64,000 nucleotides of DNA from Xanthomonas sp. NCPPB 1128 (GTDB taxonomy: Bacteria > Pseudomonadota > Gammaproteobacteria > Xanthomonadales > Xanthomonadaceae): the NCBI RefSeq assembly GCF_001043115.1, contig NZ_LFME01000001.1, forward strand, positions 1-64,000. Direction: 5' to 3'. The position numbers and the translations under genes are program-made. Positions 24,876 through 34,467 of this stretch are shown one piece after another; position 1 is the first letter of the stretch; every line of letters starts with the position of its first letter. Under the pieces are notes generated by a model. It was not told where the DNA came from, searched no databases, and saw only the letters and a list, made by a program, of their open reading frames with translations.

Positions 24876-25988
24876 TTGAGCCAAAATGCCGATTTGTCCG
24901 CGCCTCACGTGCGCAAACGCCGCCGTCGTTGGCGCTTGCCGATCCTGATCGCTCTGTCATTGCTGGCGGTCGTTGCGCTGGGGCCGCGGGTCAGCGTGGC
25001 CCTGCCGCAGGTGGCGGCGCCGGCGGTACCGCAGGATCCGCTGGCGCTGCAGGCCTGGATCGATGCGCGCGAGCGCGCCACGCCTGGGGTGCGTCCGGAC
25101 AACCAGGCGCGGATCGTCTGGGCCGATCCGGCGCATCCGGGGCGACGCGCGTGCGCCATGGTCTATGTGCATGGTTTCACCGCCAGCCAGGGCGAGGGCG
25201 CACCCACGCATGTGCGGCTGGCGCGCAGCTTCGGCTGCAATCTGTATCTGCCGCGCCTGCCCGGGCATGGGCTGGTCGCGGCCGATGCGCTGCGCGGCGT
25301 CGATGCCGGGCGCCTGCTCGGCGGCGCGGCCGAGGCGCTGGCGGTGACCCGGGTATTGGGCGACCGCGTGGTGGTGATCGGCAATTCAATGGGCGGGGCG
25401 CTGGCGCTGCAGGCGGTGGCGGCGAATCCGCGCCAGGTGCAGGCGCTGGTGCTGTGGTCGCCGCTGGTGCGCGAGTACGGCGATCAGCTGCAGCCGATGC
25501 TGTGGCCGTGGGGCGCGCAGTTGCTGGCGTGGACGCACAACGGCGGCGATCCGATCCTGCGCTATCCGGTCGACAGTGCCTACTGGGCCGACGCCACCCA
25601 CCTGGACGGCTATCGCGCGCTGGCCGCGCTGACCCGCGGCGGCATGCAGCCGGCGACGTATGCGCGCATCCATGTGCCGGTGTTCCTCGGTTACTACTAC
25701 CGCGATCGGCAGCATCAGGACCGCACGGTGTCGGTGGCGGCGCTGCAGGCGATGTTCAAGCAACTGGGGACGCCGCCGGCCTTGCGCCAGGCGGTGGACG
25801 TCCCCGGGGCGGACAATCACGTGCTGGCCTCGCCGATCCGCTCGCGCGCGGTGCCGGCGGTGTTCGCCGCCACCTGCCGGTTCCTGGCGGGGCAGGGTGG
25901 CTTGACGCAGCCGGCCGGCGTGCCGGATTGCGCGCATGCCTGGGCCGACGACGAGGCGCAGGCGCATGCAGTGGCGGCCGCGCGGTGA
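24876..25988 (+). CDS. Membrane-anchored alpha/beta-hydrolase (esterase/lipase-like)
   Basis: The product has about 370 residues from a TTG at 24876, supported by ggag nine bases upstream; a longer GTG-type start at 24828 is possible. A basic segment followed by a hydrophobic helix (IALSLLAVVALG) anchors it. The hydrolase core shows YVHGFTASQGE (oxyanion), RLPGHG and the nucleophile elbow GNSMGG, with Asp and His candidates near the end (VPGADNHVLASP). The natural substrate is unknown. It is divergent from the toxin export operon and carries no evident link to it. Confidence 0.75.
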   Translation: MSQNADLSAPHVRKRRRRWRLPILIALSLLAVVALGPRVSVALPQVAAPAVPQDPLALQAWIDARERATPGVRPDNQARIVWADPAHPGRRACAMVYVHGFTASQGEGAPTHVRLARSFGCNLYLPRLPGHGLVAADALRGVDAGRLLGGAAEALAVTRVLGDRVVVIGNSMGGALALQAVAANPRQVQALVLWSPLVREYGDQLQPMLWPWGAQLLAWTHNGGDPILRYPVDSAYWADATHLDGYRALAALTRGGMQPATYARIHVPVFLGYYYRDRQHQDRTVSVAALQAMFKQLGTPPALRQAVDVPGADNHVLASPIRSRAVPAVFAATCRFLAGQGGLTQPAGVPDCAHAWADDEAQAHAVAAAR

Positions 25989-26120
25989 GCGCAGTCGTCA
26001 CCGCGTACGGAAGGATGTTGCGCGGCGCGCAGGCAACGGTGTCGCTGCGCATGATGCACGGCGAGGCCATGCCCTGACCGCGCACGCGTGGCGACGACGC
26101 AGGCGCGCCGTCCACCGGAC

Positions 26121-27368
26121 CTACTGCAGGTCGCGCAGATCCAGATTGCGCAGCTTGGGCGCCTTCCAGCTGGTGACGCCGACCACGCCCAGGGTCACGC
26201 AGCCGCCCAGTACCACGGCGGGCACCAGCCCGATCAACCGCGCCATGACGCCGTCGTAGAACGCGCCCAGCTCGTTCGACGAGCCGATGAAGATGCCGTT
26301 GATCGAGGAGACGCGGCCGCGCATCGCGTCCGGGGTGGCCAGCTGCAGGATGGTCGAGCGCACGATCACCGAGACGCCATCGCACATGCCGTAGGCGAGC
26401 AGGATCGCCGCCGACAGCCAGAAGTGCCGCGACAGGCCGAAGGCGATGGTGCACAGGCCGAAGCCGGCCACCGCCAGCAGCAGCACGCGTCCGGCATTGC
26501 GCTGCAGCGGGTGCCGCGCCAGCCACACGCCGACCAGGATCGAACCCAACGCCGGCGCGCCGCGCAGGATGCCCAGGCCCTCGGGACCGTAGTGCAGGAT
26601 GTCGTGGATGAAGGCCGGCAGCATCGACACCGCGCCGCCCAGCAGCACCGAGAACATGTCCAGCGCCATCGCGCCGAGCATGATCTGGTTGGAGAACACG
26701 AACTGTGCGCCTTCGGCGATGCTGCGGAAGATCGGTGCGCGCGGGCCCTCGTGCACCGGCTCGGCCACGCGCAGCAGCCACAGCGCCAGCAGCGCCGCGG
26801 TGGAGGCACCGATGGCGGTGCCGTAGGCCAGGCTCTTGCCGCCCCAGCCGACCAGCAGGCCGCCCAGCGCCGGGCCGATCACCATGCCGGCCTGGAACGC
26901 GACGCTGCCGACGCTGGCGCCGCGCGCATAGGCCTCGCGCGGCAGGACGCGGGCGAACAGCGCGTTGTACACCGGCGACAGGAACGCGCGCGCGGCGCCG
27001 GTCAGCGCGATCGCCGCGTAGATCGGCCACACCCCGTGCGCGGACAACCAGCCGCGGCTCACCGCCAGCAGTACCGCCGCGGTGGCGATCAGGCCGACGC
27101 TGGCGAGCATGCCGAGGTAGCGCCGCGGCAGGTGATCGACCAGGTAGCCGGCGAACGGGGCGATGCAGAAGAACGGCAGGATCTCGGCCAGCCCGATCAG
27201 GCCCAGCGAGAACGGATCGCGGGTGATCTCGTAGATGTGCCAGCCGACCGTGACCGCGACGATCTGGTAGGACAGCATCGCCAGGATGCGGTAGGCCAGC
27301 ACCAGGGCGAAGCCGGGGTGCGCCAGCAGCGTGCGCAGGGTCTGCGGGGTGGGCAGGGGCGCGCTCAT
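26121..27368 (-). CDS. Major facilitator superfamily transporter (EntS/MFS_3-like)
   Basis: A 415-residue protein with about twelve membrane segments. The conserved cytoplasmic loop after the second helix reads GYLVDHLPRRYLGML, a variant of the MFS GxxxDRxxRR motif, and the sixth-helix-like region NQIMLGAMALDMFSVLLGGA is typical of the MFS_3 enterobactin-exporter group. Drug or siderophore efflux is possible; the substrate is not visible. The start at 27368 overlaps the sufE stop (ATGA), so the two are co-translated. Confidence 0.85.
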   Translation of the reverse strand: MSAPLPTPQTLRTLLAHPGFALVLAYRILAMLSYQIVAVTVGWHIYEITRDPFSLGLIGLAEILPFFCIAPFAGYLVDHLPRRYLGMLASVGLIATAAVLLAVSRGWLSAHGVWPIYAAIALTGAARAFLSPVYNALFARVLPREAYARGASVGSVAFQAGMVIGPALGGLLVGWGGKSLAYGTAIGASTAALLALWLLRVAEPVHEGPRAPIFRSIAEGAQFVFSNQIMLGAMALDMFSVLLGGAVSMLPAFIHDILHYGPEGLGILRGAPALGSILVGVWLARHPLQRNAGRVLLLAVAGFGLCTIAFGLSRHFWLSAAILLAYGMCDGVSVIVRSTILQLATPDAMRGRVSSINGIFIGSSNELGAFYDGVMARLIGLVPAVVLGGCVTLGVVGVTSWKAPKLRNLDLRDLQ

Positions 27369-27805
27369 GCCTGCTGGGCGCGCGCGGTGTCCTGGATGAA
27401 GGCCAGCAGCGCGGCCAGGCCGTTGCTGCGGGTCGGCGACAGATGCTTGCCCAGGCCGATGGCCGCGACGAAGTCCGGCGCGGTTGCGAGGATGTCCGCG
27501 GCGCTGCGCCCGGAATAGACCCGCAGGGCCAGGTAGATCAGGCCGGAGACGATCGCCGAGTCGCTGATCGCATGGAACACCAGGCGCTCGGCATTGCCCT
27601 CGGGCACGATCCACACCATCGACTGGCAGCCGTGCAGGCGATGCTCCTCGGTCTTCCAGTGCTCGGGAAAGGCGGGCAGCTTGCGGCCCAGGTCGATCAG
27701 GTACTGGTAGCGCTCGGACCAGTCGCCGAAGAAGCCGAATTCCTCGGCGATGGCGGCCTGCGCGTCGGCGGGCGTGGGTTCGAGCGGAAAGTCGGTGTCG
27801 GTCAT
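27365..27805 (-). CDS. SufE-family sulfur acceptor protein
   Basis: SufE proteins accept persulfide sulfur from the SufS (or CsdA) cysteine desulfurase for Fe-S cluster building. The 146-residue product is the normal size and has the acceptor cysteine in RLHGCQSMVWI, preceded by the typical WSERYQYLIDLGRKLPAFPEHWK. No suf operon genes are next to it; it may be the CsdE type. It overlaps the MFS gene by four bases. Confidence 0.92.
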   Translation of the reverse strand: MTDTDFPLEPTPADAQAAIAEEFGFFGDWSERYQYLIDLGRKLPAFPEHWKTEEHRLHGCQSMVWIVPEGNAERLVFHAISDSAIVSGLIYLALRVYSGRSAADILATAPDFVAAIGLGKHLSPTRSNGLAALLAFIQDTARAQQA

Positions 27806-28226
27806 CGGGAATCCAAGATCAAGCGATGTAAAGCCCCTCTCCCTCCGGGAGAGGGGTTGGGGTGAGGGTGCGGGCGCAGCCTCGCGAATTGTCTCTGCGA
27901 GTCGCTTCGCACCGTACCCCCATCCACCCCCTGCGGGGCGCCTTGTAAGTCTCTCTCCCTCCGGGAGAGGGGTTGGGGTGAGGGTGCGGGCGCAGCCTCG
28001 CGAATTGTCTATGCGAGTCGCTTCGCGCCGTACCCTCATCTGCCCCTTCGGGGCGCCTTAAAAGCCCCTCTCCCTCCGGGAGAGGGGTTGGGGTGAGGGT
28101 ACGGGCGCAGCCTCGCGAATTGTCTATGCGAGTCGCTTCGCGCCGTACCCTCATCCGCCCCTTCGGGGCACCTTCTCCCGGTGGGAGAAGGGAACAGCCG
28201 TGCGCCCACCTTCTAAGAGGGCTCGG
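27806..28226. other. Intergenic interval filled by the repeat array
   Basis: The 420 bp between sufE and the end of cysS consist almost entirely of the three-copy repeat listed at 27831-28190. I see no gene. Confidence 0.8.
27831..28190. repeat. Three tandem ~115-bp copies of the cccctctccctccgggagagggg element
   Basis: Units start at 27831, 27947 and 28062 (116 and 115 bp). Each begins with a hairpin, cccctctccctccgggagagggg, followed by ttggggtgagggt, and ends with cttcg(c/g)g, ccgtaccc(c/t)catc and gcccc(t)tgcggggc. The last is closed by a related cttctcccggtgggagaaggg. The elements look like Xanthomonas intergenic repeats and probably act as transcription-end or structural elements. Confidence 0.88.
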
Positions 28227-29642
28227 TCACCCGCGCTTCCAACGTACGCCCTGCGGCGTGTCCTCCAGGACAATGCCGGCCTCGGCCAGTTCCTGGCGGA
28301 TGGCGTCGGCGCGGGCGAAGTCGCGGGCCTTCTTGGCGTCGCTGCGGGCGTCGATCAGCGCCTGGATGCGGGCGTCGTCGTCGCTGCCGGCCCCCTGGAA
28401 CCAGACCTCGGGGTCCTGCTGCAGCAGGCCCAGGGCCAGGCCGGCGCCGAGCAGGCGGCCCTTGGCCTGGCGCAGCGCGTCCGCCCGTTGCTCGCCATCG
28501 GCGGGATCGGGGCCGCCGGCCGGCGCCGCCTCGCGCAGCGCCTGCCGCGCCTGTGTCGCCAGGCTCGACAGCACCGACAGCGCCAGCGGCGTATTGAGGT
28601 CGTCGTCCAGGGCCTCTTCGATCTCGGCTGGAATGACGGCCTCGGCGTCGATGGCCTGCAGGTCGCGCAGCGTCCCGTACAGGCCGTCGAGCCGGGCGAC
28701 CTGGGCCTGGATCAGGGCGTCGGACCAGTCCAGCGGCTGCCGGTAGTGCGCGCTCAGCAGCGCGCAGCGCAGCGCTTCGGGCCGGTGCCGGGCGATCAGG
28801 TCGTGCACCGTCTCGATGTTGCCCAGCGACTTGCTCATCTTGGCGCCGCTGAAGGTCAGCATGCCGTTGTGCAGCCACACGCGGGCGAACGTGGCGCCGC
28901 CGTGGGCGCATTCGCTTTGCGCGATCTCGTTCTCGTGGTGCGGGAACTGCAGGTCGACGCCGCCGGCGTGGATGTCGATGGTCTCGCCCAGGTGCGCGGC
29001 GGCCATCGCCGAGCACTCGATGTGCCAGCCGGGACGGCCGCGGCCCCATAGCGAGTCCCAGCCCGGCAGGTCGTCGCTGGAGGGTTTCCACAGCACGAAG
29101 TCGCCCGGGTCGCGCTTGTACGGGGCCACCTCGACGCGGGCGCCGGCCAGCATCTCCTCCGGGTCGCGCCGCGACAGCTTGCCGTAGCCGGCGAAGCTGG
29201 CCACCGCGAACAGTACGTGGCCCTCGGCGGCATAGGCATGGCCGCCGGCGATCAGCCGCTCGATCATCGCCACGATGTGCGGGATGTGCGCGGTGGCCGC
29301 CGGCTCGATGTCCGGCGGGGTCACGCCCAGCGCGGCCATGTCCTGGCGGTAGATGGCGGCGAAGCGGTCGGTGATGGTGGAGATCGGCACGCCCTGCGCC
29401 TGCGCGGCGGCGTTGATCTTGTCGTCCACGTCGGTGATGTTGCGGGCGTAGCGCAGCTTGCCGTAGCGGCGCCGCAGCAGTGCCGCCAGCACGTCGAACA
29501 CCACCGGGCCGCGGGCGTTGCCGATGTGCGCGAAGTTGTAGACGGTGGGGCCGCAGACGTAGAGCGTCGGGCCGGCCACCGGATCGAGCGGTTCGAAGGC
29601 GTCGACCCGGCGGGTCAGGTTGTTGTGCAGGCGCAGGCTCAT
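28227..29642 (-). CDS. cysS: Cysteinyl-tRNA synthetase
   Basis: CysRS charges tRNA-Cys. The 471-residue protein has the class I signatures: AHIGNARG (HIGH equivalent) and KMSKSLGN, plus the zinc ligands Cys in YVCGPTVYN, Cys in WHIECSAM, and the [12 protein letters not shown] His pair. The start at 29642 (MSLRLHNN) is the usual N-terminus; an upstream ATG at 29648 would add two residues. The gene stands alone after the repeat array. Confidence 0.96.
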   Translation of the reverse strand: MSLRLHNNLTRRVDAFEPLDPVAGPTLYVCGPTVYNFAHIGNARGPVVFDVLAALLRRRYGKLRYARNITDVDDKINAAAQAQGVPISTITDRFAAIYRQDMAALGVTPPDIEPAATAHIPHIVAMIERLIAGGHAYAAEGHVLFAVASFAGYGKLSRRDPEEMLAGARVEVAPYKRDPGDFVLWKPSSDDLPGWDSLWGRGRPGWHIECSAMAAAHLGETIDIHAGGVDLQFPHHENEIAQSECAHGGATFARVWLHNGMLTFSGAKMSKSLGNIETVHDLIARHRPEALRCALLSAHYRQPLDWSDALIQAQVARLDGLYGTLRDLQAIDAEAVIPAEIEEALDDDLNTPLALSVLSSLATQARQALREAAPAGGPDPADGEQRADALRQAKGRLLGAGLALGLLQQDPEVWFQGAGSDDDARIQALIDARSDAKKARDFARADAIRQELAEAGIVLEDTPQGVRWKRG

Positions 29643-29944
29643 CGGCATCGGCGGTGGGGAAACCGCCCGATTCTACCGGCAGCGGCCCCGGGGCGGGTCA
29701 TCCGTCCCCCAGCGTGCCGCGCCGCAGTTGCGCATGCCTATGGCAAGGAAGAGCGAGGATTTGGATGACGCAGCGGCGGGCGCGCGCACCCGTGGCCCTT
29801 CGGGTTGGGCCTGGCAGGCACGGCGTACGCGGGATGGAGGGCACGCCCTGCGCGGGCACGGAGTGGGGCCGTCGGCTCGCGTTCAGCCCGACGCAAGCCG
29901 CCATGCCTACACTCACTGGTCCGCCCTTGCGAAGCCTGCTGCCG

Positions 29945-30478
29945 ATGCGTCCGATCCCGTTGTTGCCGCTGGTCGGCATCCTTGCCTGCGCCGTCGCGCC
30001 GGCCTGGGCGCAGGACTCCGAGGCGCGCAACCGGGTGGTGGTGATCGAGAACGTCAAGCTGGACTACGCCCAGGTGCTGAACGTGGAGCCGGTCTACCAG
30101 ACCTTGCGCGCCACCCGCACCGAGCAGCAATGCGATCCGGCCCCGGCGCCTGCACCGGCCGCGCCAGCGCCGAAGCCGGCCGAGGACGACAGCCGCTTCA
30201 ACCGGCTGATGGATTCGGTGAAGGACATTTTCAGTCGCCGCCACGAGGAGCCGGCACAGCAGGCGGCCGCGCCGGCCGCGGCACCGGCGGGCGGGCGCAA
30301 CTGCCGGATGGTCGAAGTCGGCCGCGAATTCCGCCGGCCCATCGCCTATGACGTGGACTATGTCTACAAGGGCACCAAGTACCGCTCGCGGCTGCCCGAG
30401 GATCCGGGCAACCGCCTGCGCATCCGTGTCTCGGTGGCGCCGTACGTGCCCGACGCGGTCGTGGTGCCGCCGCGCTGA
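29945..30478 (+). CDS. Exported protein of unknown function (glycine-zipper-family-like ends)
   Basis: The 177-residue protein has a signal peptide (MRPIPLLPLVGILACAVAPAWAQ) from the ATG at 29945; the ATG at 29903 would add a spacer before it. The N-terminal part (VVVIENVKLDYAQVLNVEPVYQTLR) and the end (IAYDVDYVYKGTKYRSRLPEDPGNRLRIRV) look like the flanks of glycine-zipper 2TM outer-membrane proteins of this group. The middle glycine-rich hairpin is replaced by a Pro/Ala linker and two cysteines (CD and CR). I cannot assign a function; a periplasmic or surface role is plausible. Confidence 0.6.
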   Translation: MRPIPLLPLVGILACAVAPAWAQDSEARNRVVVIENVKLDYAQVLNVEPVYQTLRATRTEQQCDPAPAPAPAAPAPKPAEDDSRFNRLMDSVKDIFSRRHEEPAQQAAAPAAAPAGGRNCRMVEVGREFRRPIAYDVDYVYKGTKYRSRLPEDPGNRLRIRVSVAPYVPDAVVVPPR

Positions 30479-30657
30479 GCGCCTCGCGCGCTTGCGCCTG
30501 TGGCGTGCGCGTGCGAGGATGCGCGCCGATGAAAGCGAACCTGCCCCAGCACGATCTCAGCGCCGCACGCATGGCCTCGGGCATGACGTCGCGCGCGCGT
30601 CGACCGGAATCCCACATTCTCGCTGGGTAACCGGAGCGTCGTGCCGTTCGTTCTGAA

Positions 30658-30682
30658 AACCCAGCCCGAGGCTGGGTTTTTT
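30658..30682 (+). terminator. Strong rho-independent terminator upstream of argF'
   Basis: A 9-bp stem (aacccagcc / ggctgggtt) with a cga loop is followed by six T residues. It lies 180 bp after the preceding gene and 94 bp before argF'. It may end upstream transcription or act as a leader attenuator for the arginine operon; no leader peptide rich in arginine codons was found. Confidence 0.85.
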
Positions 30683-30775
30683 CGTTTTCATCGGCCGGAA
30701 AAGTTTCACCCGTAAAGAACAACGCACATAACCTCCCGCGCGTCCCGCGTCCCCACCGCTGCAAAGGATCGATCG

Positions 30776-31801
30776 ATGTCTCTGAAGCACTTCTTGAACA
30801 CCCAGGACTGGAGCCGCGCCGAGCTCGACGCGGTGCTGACCCAGGCGGCGCTGTTCAAGCGCAACCGCCTCGGCAGCGAGCTGAAGGGCAAGTCGATCGC
30901 GCTGGTGTTCTTCAACCCGTCCATGCGCACCCGCACCAGCTTCGAGCTGGGCGCGTTCCAACTCGGCGGCCATGCGGTGGTGCTGCAGCCGGGCAAGGAC
31001 GCGTGGCCGATCGAGTTCGACCTGGGCACGGTGATGGACGGCGACACCGAAGAGCACATCGCCGAGGTGGCGCGGGTGCTGGGCCGCTACGTCGACCTGA
31101 TCGGCGTGCGCGCCTTCCCGAAGTTCGTCGACTGGGCCAAGGACCGCGAGGATCTGGTGCTGAAGAGCTTCGCCAAGTACTCGCCGGTGCCGGTGATCAA
31201 CATGGAAACCATCACCCATCCGTGCCAGGAGCTGGCGGACGCGCTGGCGCTGCAGGAGCACTTCGGCACTCGCGACCTGCGCGGCAAGAAGTACGTGCTG
31301 ACCTGGACCTACCATCCCAAGCCGCTGAACACCGCGGTGGCCAATTCCGCACTGACCATCGCCACCCGCCTGGGCATGGACGTGACCCTGCTGTGCCCGA
31401 CCCCGGACTACGTGCTCGACGAGCGCTACATGGGCTGGGCCGCGCAGAACGTGCAGGAGAGCGGCGGCTCGCTGAGCGTCAGCCACGACATCGACAGCGC
31501 CTACGCCGGCGCCGACGTGGTCTACGCCAAGAGCTGGGGCGCGCTGCCGTTCTTCGGCAACTGGGGCCCGGAGAAGCCGATCCGCGACCAGTACCAGCAT
31601 TTCATCGTCGACGAACGCAAGATGGCGCTGACCAACAACGGCGTGTTCTCGCACTGCCTGCCGCTGCGCCGCAACGTCAAGGCTACCGACGCGGTGATGG
31701 ATTCGCCCAACTGCATCGCCATCGACGAGGCCGAGAACCGCCTGCATGTGCAGAAGGCAGTGATGGCGGCCCTGGTGGGCCAGGGCCGCCGGGATTCGTG
31801 A
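30776..31801 (+). CDS. argF': N-acetylornithine carbamoyltransferase
   Basis: This enzyme carbamoylates N-acetylornithine to N-acetylcitrulline, the Xanthomonas variant of the arginine pathway that replaces ordinary ornithine carbamoyltransferase. The 341-residue product has the carbamoyl phosphate motif SMRTRTSF, the HPCQ motif (THPCQELAD), and the specificity features of the Xanthomonas campestris enzyme: Glu92 in the GDTEEH loop and Lys302 (RRNVKAT), reported to be carboxylated. The start at 30776 is preceded by a plausible spacing. It begins the cluster argF'-argG-argE-argAB-GNAT-argC-argH. Confidence 0.95.
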   Translation: MSLKHFLNTQDWSRAELDAVLTQAALFKRNRLGSELKGKSIALVFFNPSMRTRTSFELGAFQLGGHAVVLQPGKDAWPIEFDLGTVMDGDTEEHIAEVARVLGRYVDLIGVRAFPKFVDWAKDREDLVLKSFAKYSPVPVINMETITHPCQELADALALQEHFGTRDLRGKKYVLTWTYHPKPLNTAVANSALTIATRLGMDVTLLCPTPDYVLDERYMGWAAQNVQESGGSLSVSHDIDSAYAGADVVYAKSWGALPFFGNWGPEKPIRDQYQHFIVDERKMALTNNGVFSHCLPLRRNVKATDAVMDSPNCIAIDEAENRLHVQKAVMAALVGQGRRDS

Positions 31802-31818
31802 TTCGGGATTGGGGAGTC
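31793..31818. repeat. gattcggg/gattgggg-type repeat
   Basis: The sequence overlapping the argF' stop reads cgggattcgtgattcgggattggggagtc, a copy of the dispersed short repeat. The last codons of argF' (RRDS stop) are formed by it. Confidence 0.75.
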
Positions 31819-31873
31819 GCAACGGCGACTCCCTTCCTGCTCTTAATTTAGTCAACCGCAGAGAGACGCCCCC

Positions 31874-33115
31874 ATGTCGCAGCACCCCGCTTCCACCAAT
31901 CCCGACTCCCCAATCCCCAATCCCGGCCTCAAGGACATCGTCCTCGCCTTCTCCGGCGGCCTCGACACCAGCTTCTGCATTCCCTACCTGCAGGCCAAGG
32001 GCTACGCCGTGCATACCGTGTTCGCCGATACCGGCGGCGTGGATGCCGAGGAGCGCGATTTCATCGAGAAGCGCGCCGCGGAACTGGGTGCGGCCAGCCA
32101 CGTCACCGTCGACGGCGGCCCGGCGATCTGGGCCGGCTTCGTCAAGCCGTTCGTGTGGGCCGGCGAGGGCTACCAGGGCCAGTACCCGCTGCTGGTGTCG
32201 GACCGCTACCTGATCGTCGATGCCGCGCTCAAGCGCGCCGAGGAGCTGGGCACCAAGGTCATCGCCCACGGCTGCACCGGCATGGGGAACGACCAGGTGC
32301 GCTTCGACCTGGCGGTCAAGGCGCTGGGCGATTACGAGATCGTCGCGCCGATCCGCGAAATCCAGAAGGAACACACCCAGACCCGCGCCTACGAGCAGAA
32401 GTACCTGGAGGAGCGCGGCTTCGGCGTGCGCGCCAAGCAGCAGGCCTACACCATCAACGAGAACCTGCTCGGCCTGACCATGTCCGGCGGCGAGATCGAC
32501 CGCTGGGAAGCGCCGGGCGAGGGCGCCCGCGGCTGGTGCGCGCCGCGCAGCGCGTGGCCGACCGAGCCGCTGACGGTGAAGCTGAAGTTCGTGCAGGGCG
32601 AGGCGGTCGAACTCGACGGCAAGGCGCTGCCGGGCGAACAGATCCTGGCCAAGCTCAACAAGCTGTTCGCGCCCTACGGCGTGGGCCGTGGCGTGTACAC
32701 CGGCGACACCGTGATCGGCCTGAAGGGCCGCATCGTGTTCGAGGCGCCGGGCCTGGTGGCGCTGCTGGCCGCGCATCGCGCGCTGGAGGACGCGGTGCTG
32801 ACCAAGCAGCAGAACCGCTTCAAGCCGGACGTGGCGCGCAAGTGGGTGGAGCTGGTCTACGAAGGCTTCTACCACGATCCGCTGAAGACCGACCTGGAAG
32901 CCTTCCTGAAGTCGTCGCAGGCGATGGTCAACGGCGAAGTGACGCTGGAAACCCGCGGCGGCCGCGTCGACGCGGTGGCGGTGAAGTCGCCGCACCTGCT
33001 CAACGCCAAGGGCGCGACCTACGCGCAGTCGGCGGACTGGGGCGTGGCCGAGGCCGAGGGCTTCATCAAGCTGTTCGGGATGAGCTCGACGCTGTACGCG
33101 CAGGTGAACCGCTAG
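31874..33115 (+). CDS. argG: Argininosuccinate synthase
   Basis: ArgG joins citrulline to aspartate with ATP. The 413-residue product has the ATP-pyrophosphatase P-loop [13 protein letters not shown], the [14 protein letters not shown] motif and the [15 protein letters not shown] region. The N-terminal 20 residues ([20 protein letters not shown]) are unlike other ArgG proteins, which begin close to [10 protein letters not shown]. They are coded by a copy of the dispersed gattgggg repeat, which appears to have moved the start upstream. In this pathway citrulline is released from acetylcitrulline before this step. Confidence 0.95.
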   Translation: MSQHPASTNPDSPIPNPGLKDIVLAFSGGLDTSFCIPYLQAKGYAVHTVFADTGGVDAEERDFIEKRAAELGAASHVTVDGGPAIWAGFVKPFVWAGEGYQGQYPLLVSDRYLIVDAALKRAEELGTKVIAHGCTGMGNDQVRFDLAVKALGDYEIVAPIREIQKEHTQTRAYEQKYLEERGFGVRAKQQAYTINENLLGLTMSGGEIDRWEAPGEGARGWCAPRSAWPTEPLTVKLKFVQGEAVELDGKALPGEQILAKLNKLFAPYGVGRGVYTGDTVIGLKGRIVFEAPGLVALLAAHRALEDAVLTKQQNRFKPDVARKWVELVYEGFYHDPLKTDLEAFLKSSQAMVNGEVTLETRGGRVDAVAVKSPHLLNAKGATYAQSADWGVAEAEGFIKLFGMSSTLYAQVNR

Positions 33116-33118
33116 AGC

Positions 33119-33256
33119 CTAAAGCCCCTCTCCCTCCGGGAGAGGGGTTGGGGTGAGGGTACGGGCGCGAAGCGCGCGCGATATCTCATCTGCACGAGGC
33201 TTCGCTCGGACCCTCATCCGCCCCTTCGGGGCACCTTCTCCCGAGGGGAGAAGGGT
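33119..33256. repeat. cccctctccctccgggagagggg-type intergenic repeat
   Basis: A single copy of the dispersed element lies between argG and argE: aaagcccctctccctccgggagaggggttggggtgagggtacggg, then a variable middle, and a closing ccccttcggggcaccttctcccgaggggagaaggg hairpin. Confidence 0.85.
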
Positions 33257-33290
33257 TCACCTGACCAGCACCACCGCGGCCTGACCCACC

Positions 33291-34388
33291 ATGACCGATC
33301 TGCTCACCTCCACGCTCGATCACCTGCAGCAGCTGGTGTCCTTCGACACCCGCAATCCACCGCGGGCGATCGGCACCGATGGCATCTTCGACTACCTCCG
33401 CGCGCAGCTGCCCGGCTTCGCGGTGGAGGTGATCGATCATGGCGCCGGCGCGGTCAGCCTGTACGCGGTACGCGGCACGCCCAGGTACCTGTTCAACGTG
33501 CACCTGGACACGGTGCCGGATTCGCCGCACTGGAGCGCCGATCCGCACACGATGCGGCGCCTGGACGATCGCGTGGTCGGCCTGGGCGTGTGCGACATCA
33601 AGGGCGCGGCGGCGGCGCTGCTGGCCGCGGCCAATGCCGGCGACGGCGATGCCGCGTTCCTGTTCTCCAGCGACGAGGAAGCCAACGACCCGCGCTGCAT
33701 CGCCGCGTTCCTGGCCCGCGGTATTCCCTATGAAGCGGTGCTGGTGGCCGAGCCGACCATGAGCGAGGCGGTGCTGGCGCACCGCGGCATCAGTTCGGTG
33801 CTGATGCGTTTCGCCGGCCGCGCCGGGCATGCCTCCGGCAAGCAGGACGCCGCGGCCAGCGCGCTGCACCAGGCGATGCGCTGGGGCGGTCGCGCGCTGG
33901 ACCATGTGGAGTCGCTGGCGCACGCGCGCTTCGGCGGACTCACCGGGCTGCGCTTCAACATCGGCCGGGTCGAGGGCGGGATCAAGGCCAACATGATCGC
34001 GCCGGCGGCGGAGCTGCGCTTCGGTTTCCGGCCGCTGCCATCGATGGACGTGGACGCGCTGCTGGTGACCTTTGCCGGCTCCGCCGAGCCGGCCGCGGCG
34101 CACTTCGAGGAGACCTTCCGCGGGCCGAGCCTGCCGTCCGGCGACATCGCGCGCGCCGAGGACAAGCGCCTGGCCGCGCGCGACGTCGCCGATGCGCTGG
34201 AACTGCCGATCGGCAACGCGGTGGACTTCTGGACCGAGGCCTCGCTGTTCTCTGCCGGCGGCTACACCGCGCTGGTCTACGGCCCGGGCGACATCGCCCA
34301 GGCGCATACCGCCGACGAGTTCGTGACGCTGGAGCAACTGCAGCGCTACGCCGCCTCGGTGCACCGCATCATCAACGGCGCGCGCTGA
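33291..34388 (+). CDS. argE: N-acetyl-L-citrulline/acetylornithine deacetylase (M20 family)
   Basis: This is an M20 metallohydrolase of 365 residues that removes the acetyl group. In the Xanthomonas pathway it acts on acetylcitrulline. Zinc-ligand motifs are FNVHLDTVP (His, Asp), [26 protein letters not shown] (catalytic Glu) and VAEPTMSE, with the last His in [10 protein letters not shown]. The dimerization lid is complete. Placement between argG and argB agrees with the acetylcitrulline route. Confidence 0.92.
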   Translation: MTDLLTSTLDHLQQLVSFDTRNPPRAIGTDGIFDYLRAQLPGFAVEVIDHGAGAVSLYAVRGTPRYLFNVHLDTVPDSPHWSADPHTMRRLDDRVVGLGVCDIKGAAAALLAAANAGDGDAAFLFSSDEEANDPRCIAAFLARGIPYEAVLVAEPTMSEAVLAHRGISSVLMRFAGRAGHASGKQDAAASALHQAMRWGGRALDHVESLAHARFGGLTGLRFNIGRVEGGIKANMIAPAAELRFGFRPLPSMDVDALLVTFAGSAEPAAAHFEETFRGPSLPSGDIARAEDKRLAARDVADALELPIGNAVDFWTEASLFSAGGYTALVYGPGDIAQAHTADEFVTLEQLQRYAASVHRIINGAR

Positions 34389-34467
34389 GCCGCACGCCCT
34401 CCCACGCCGCCCGGACCGATCCCGCGATCGGCTCCACCCTGGATTCCTTCGGACACCGCCCCCCGCC

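Noticed and set aside
30658-30682. Attenuator of the arginine operon
   Set aside because: The hairpin is a good terminator, but no leader peptide or alternative antiterminator pairing was found, so only a terminator is claimed.
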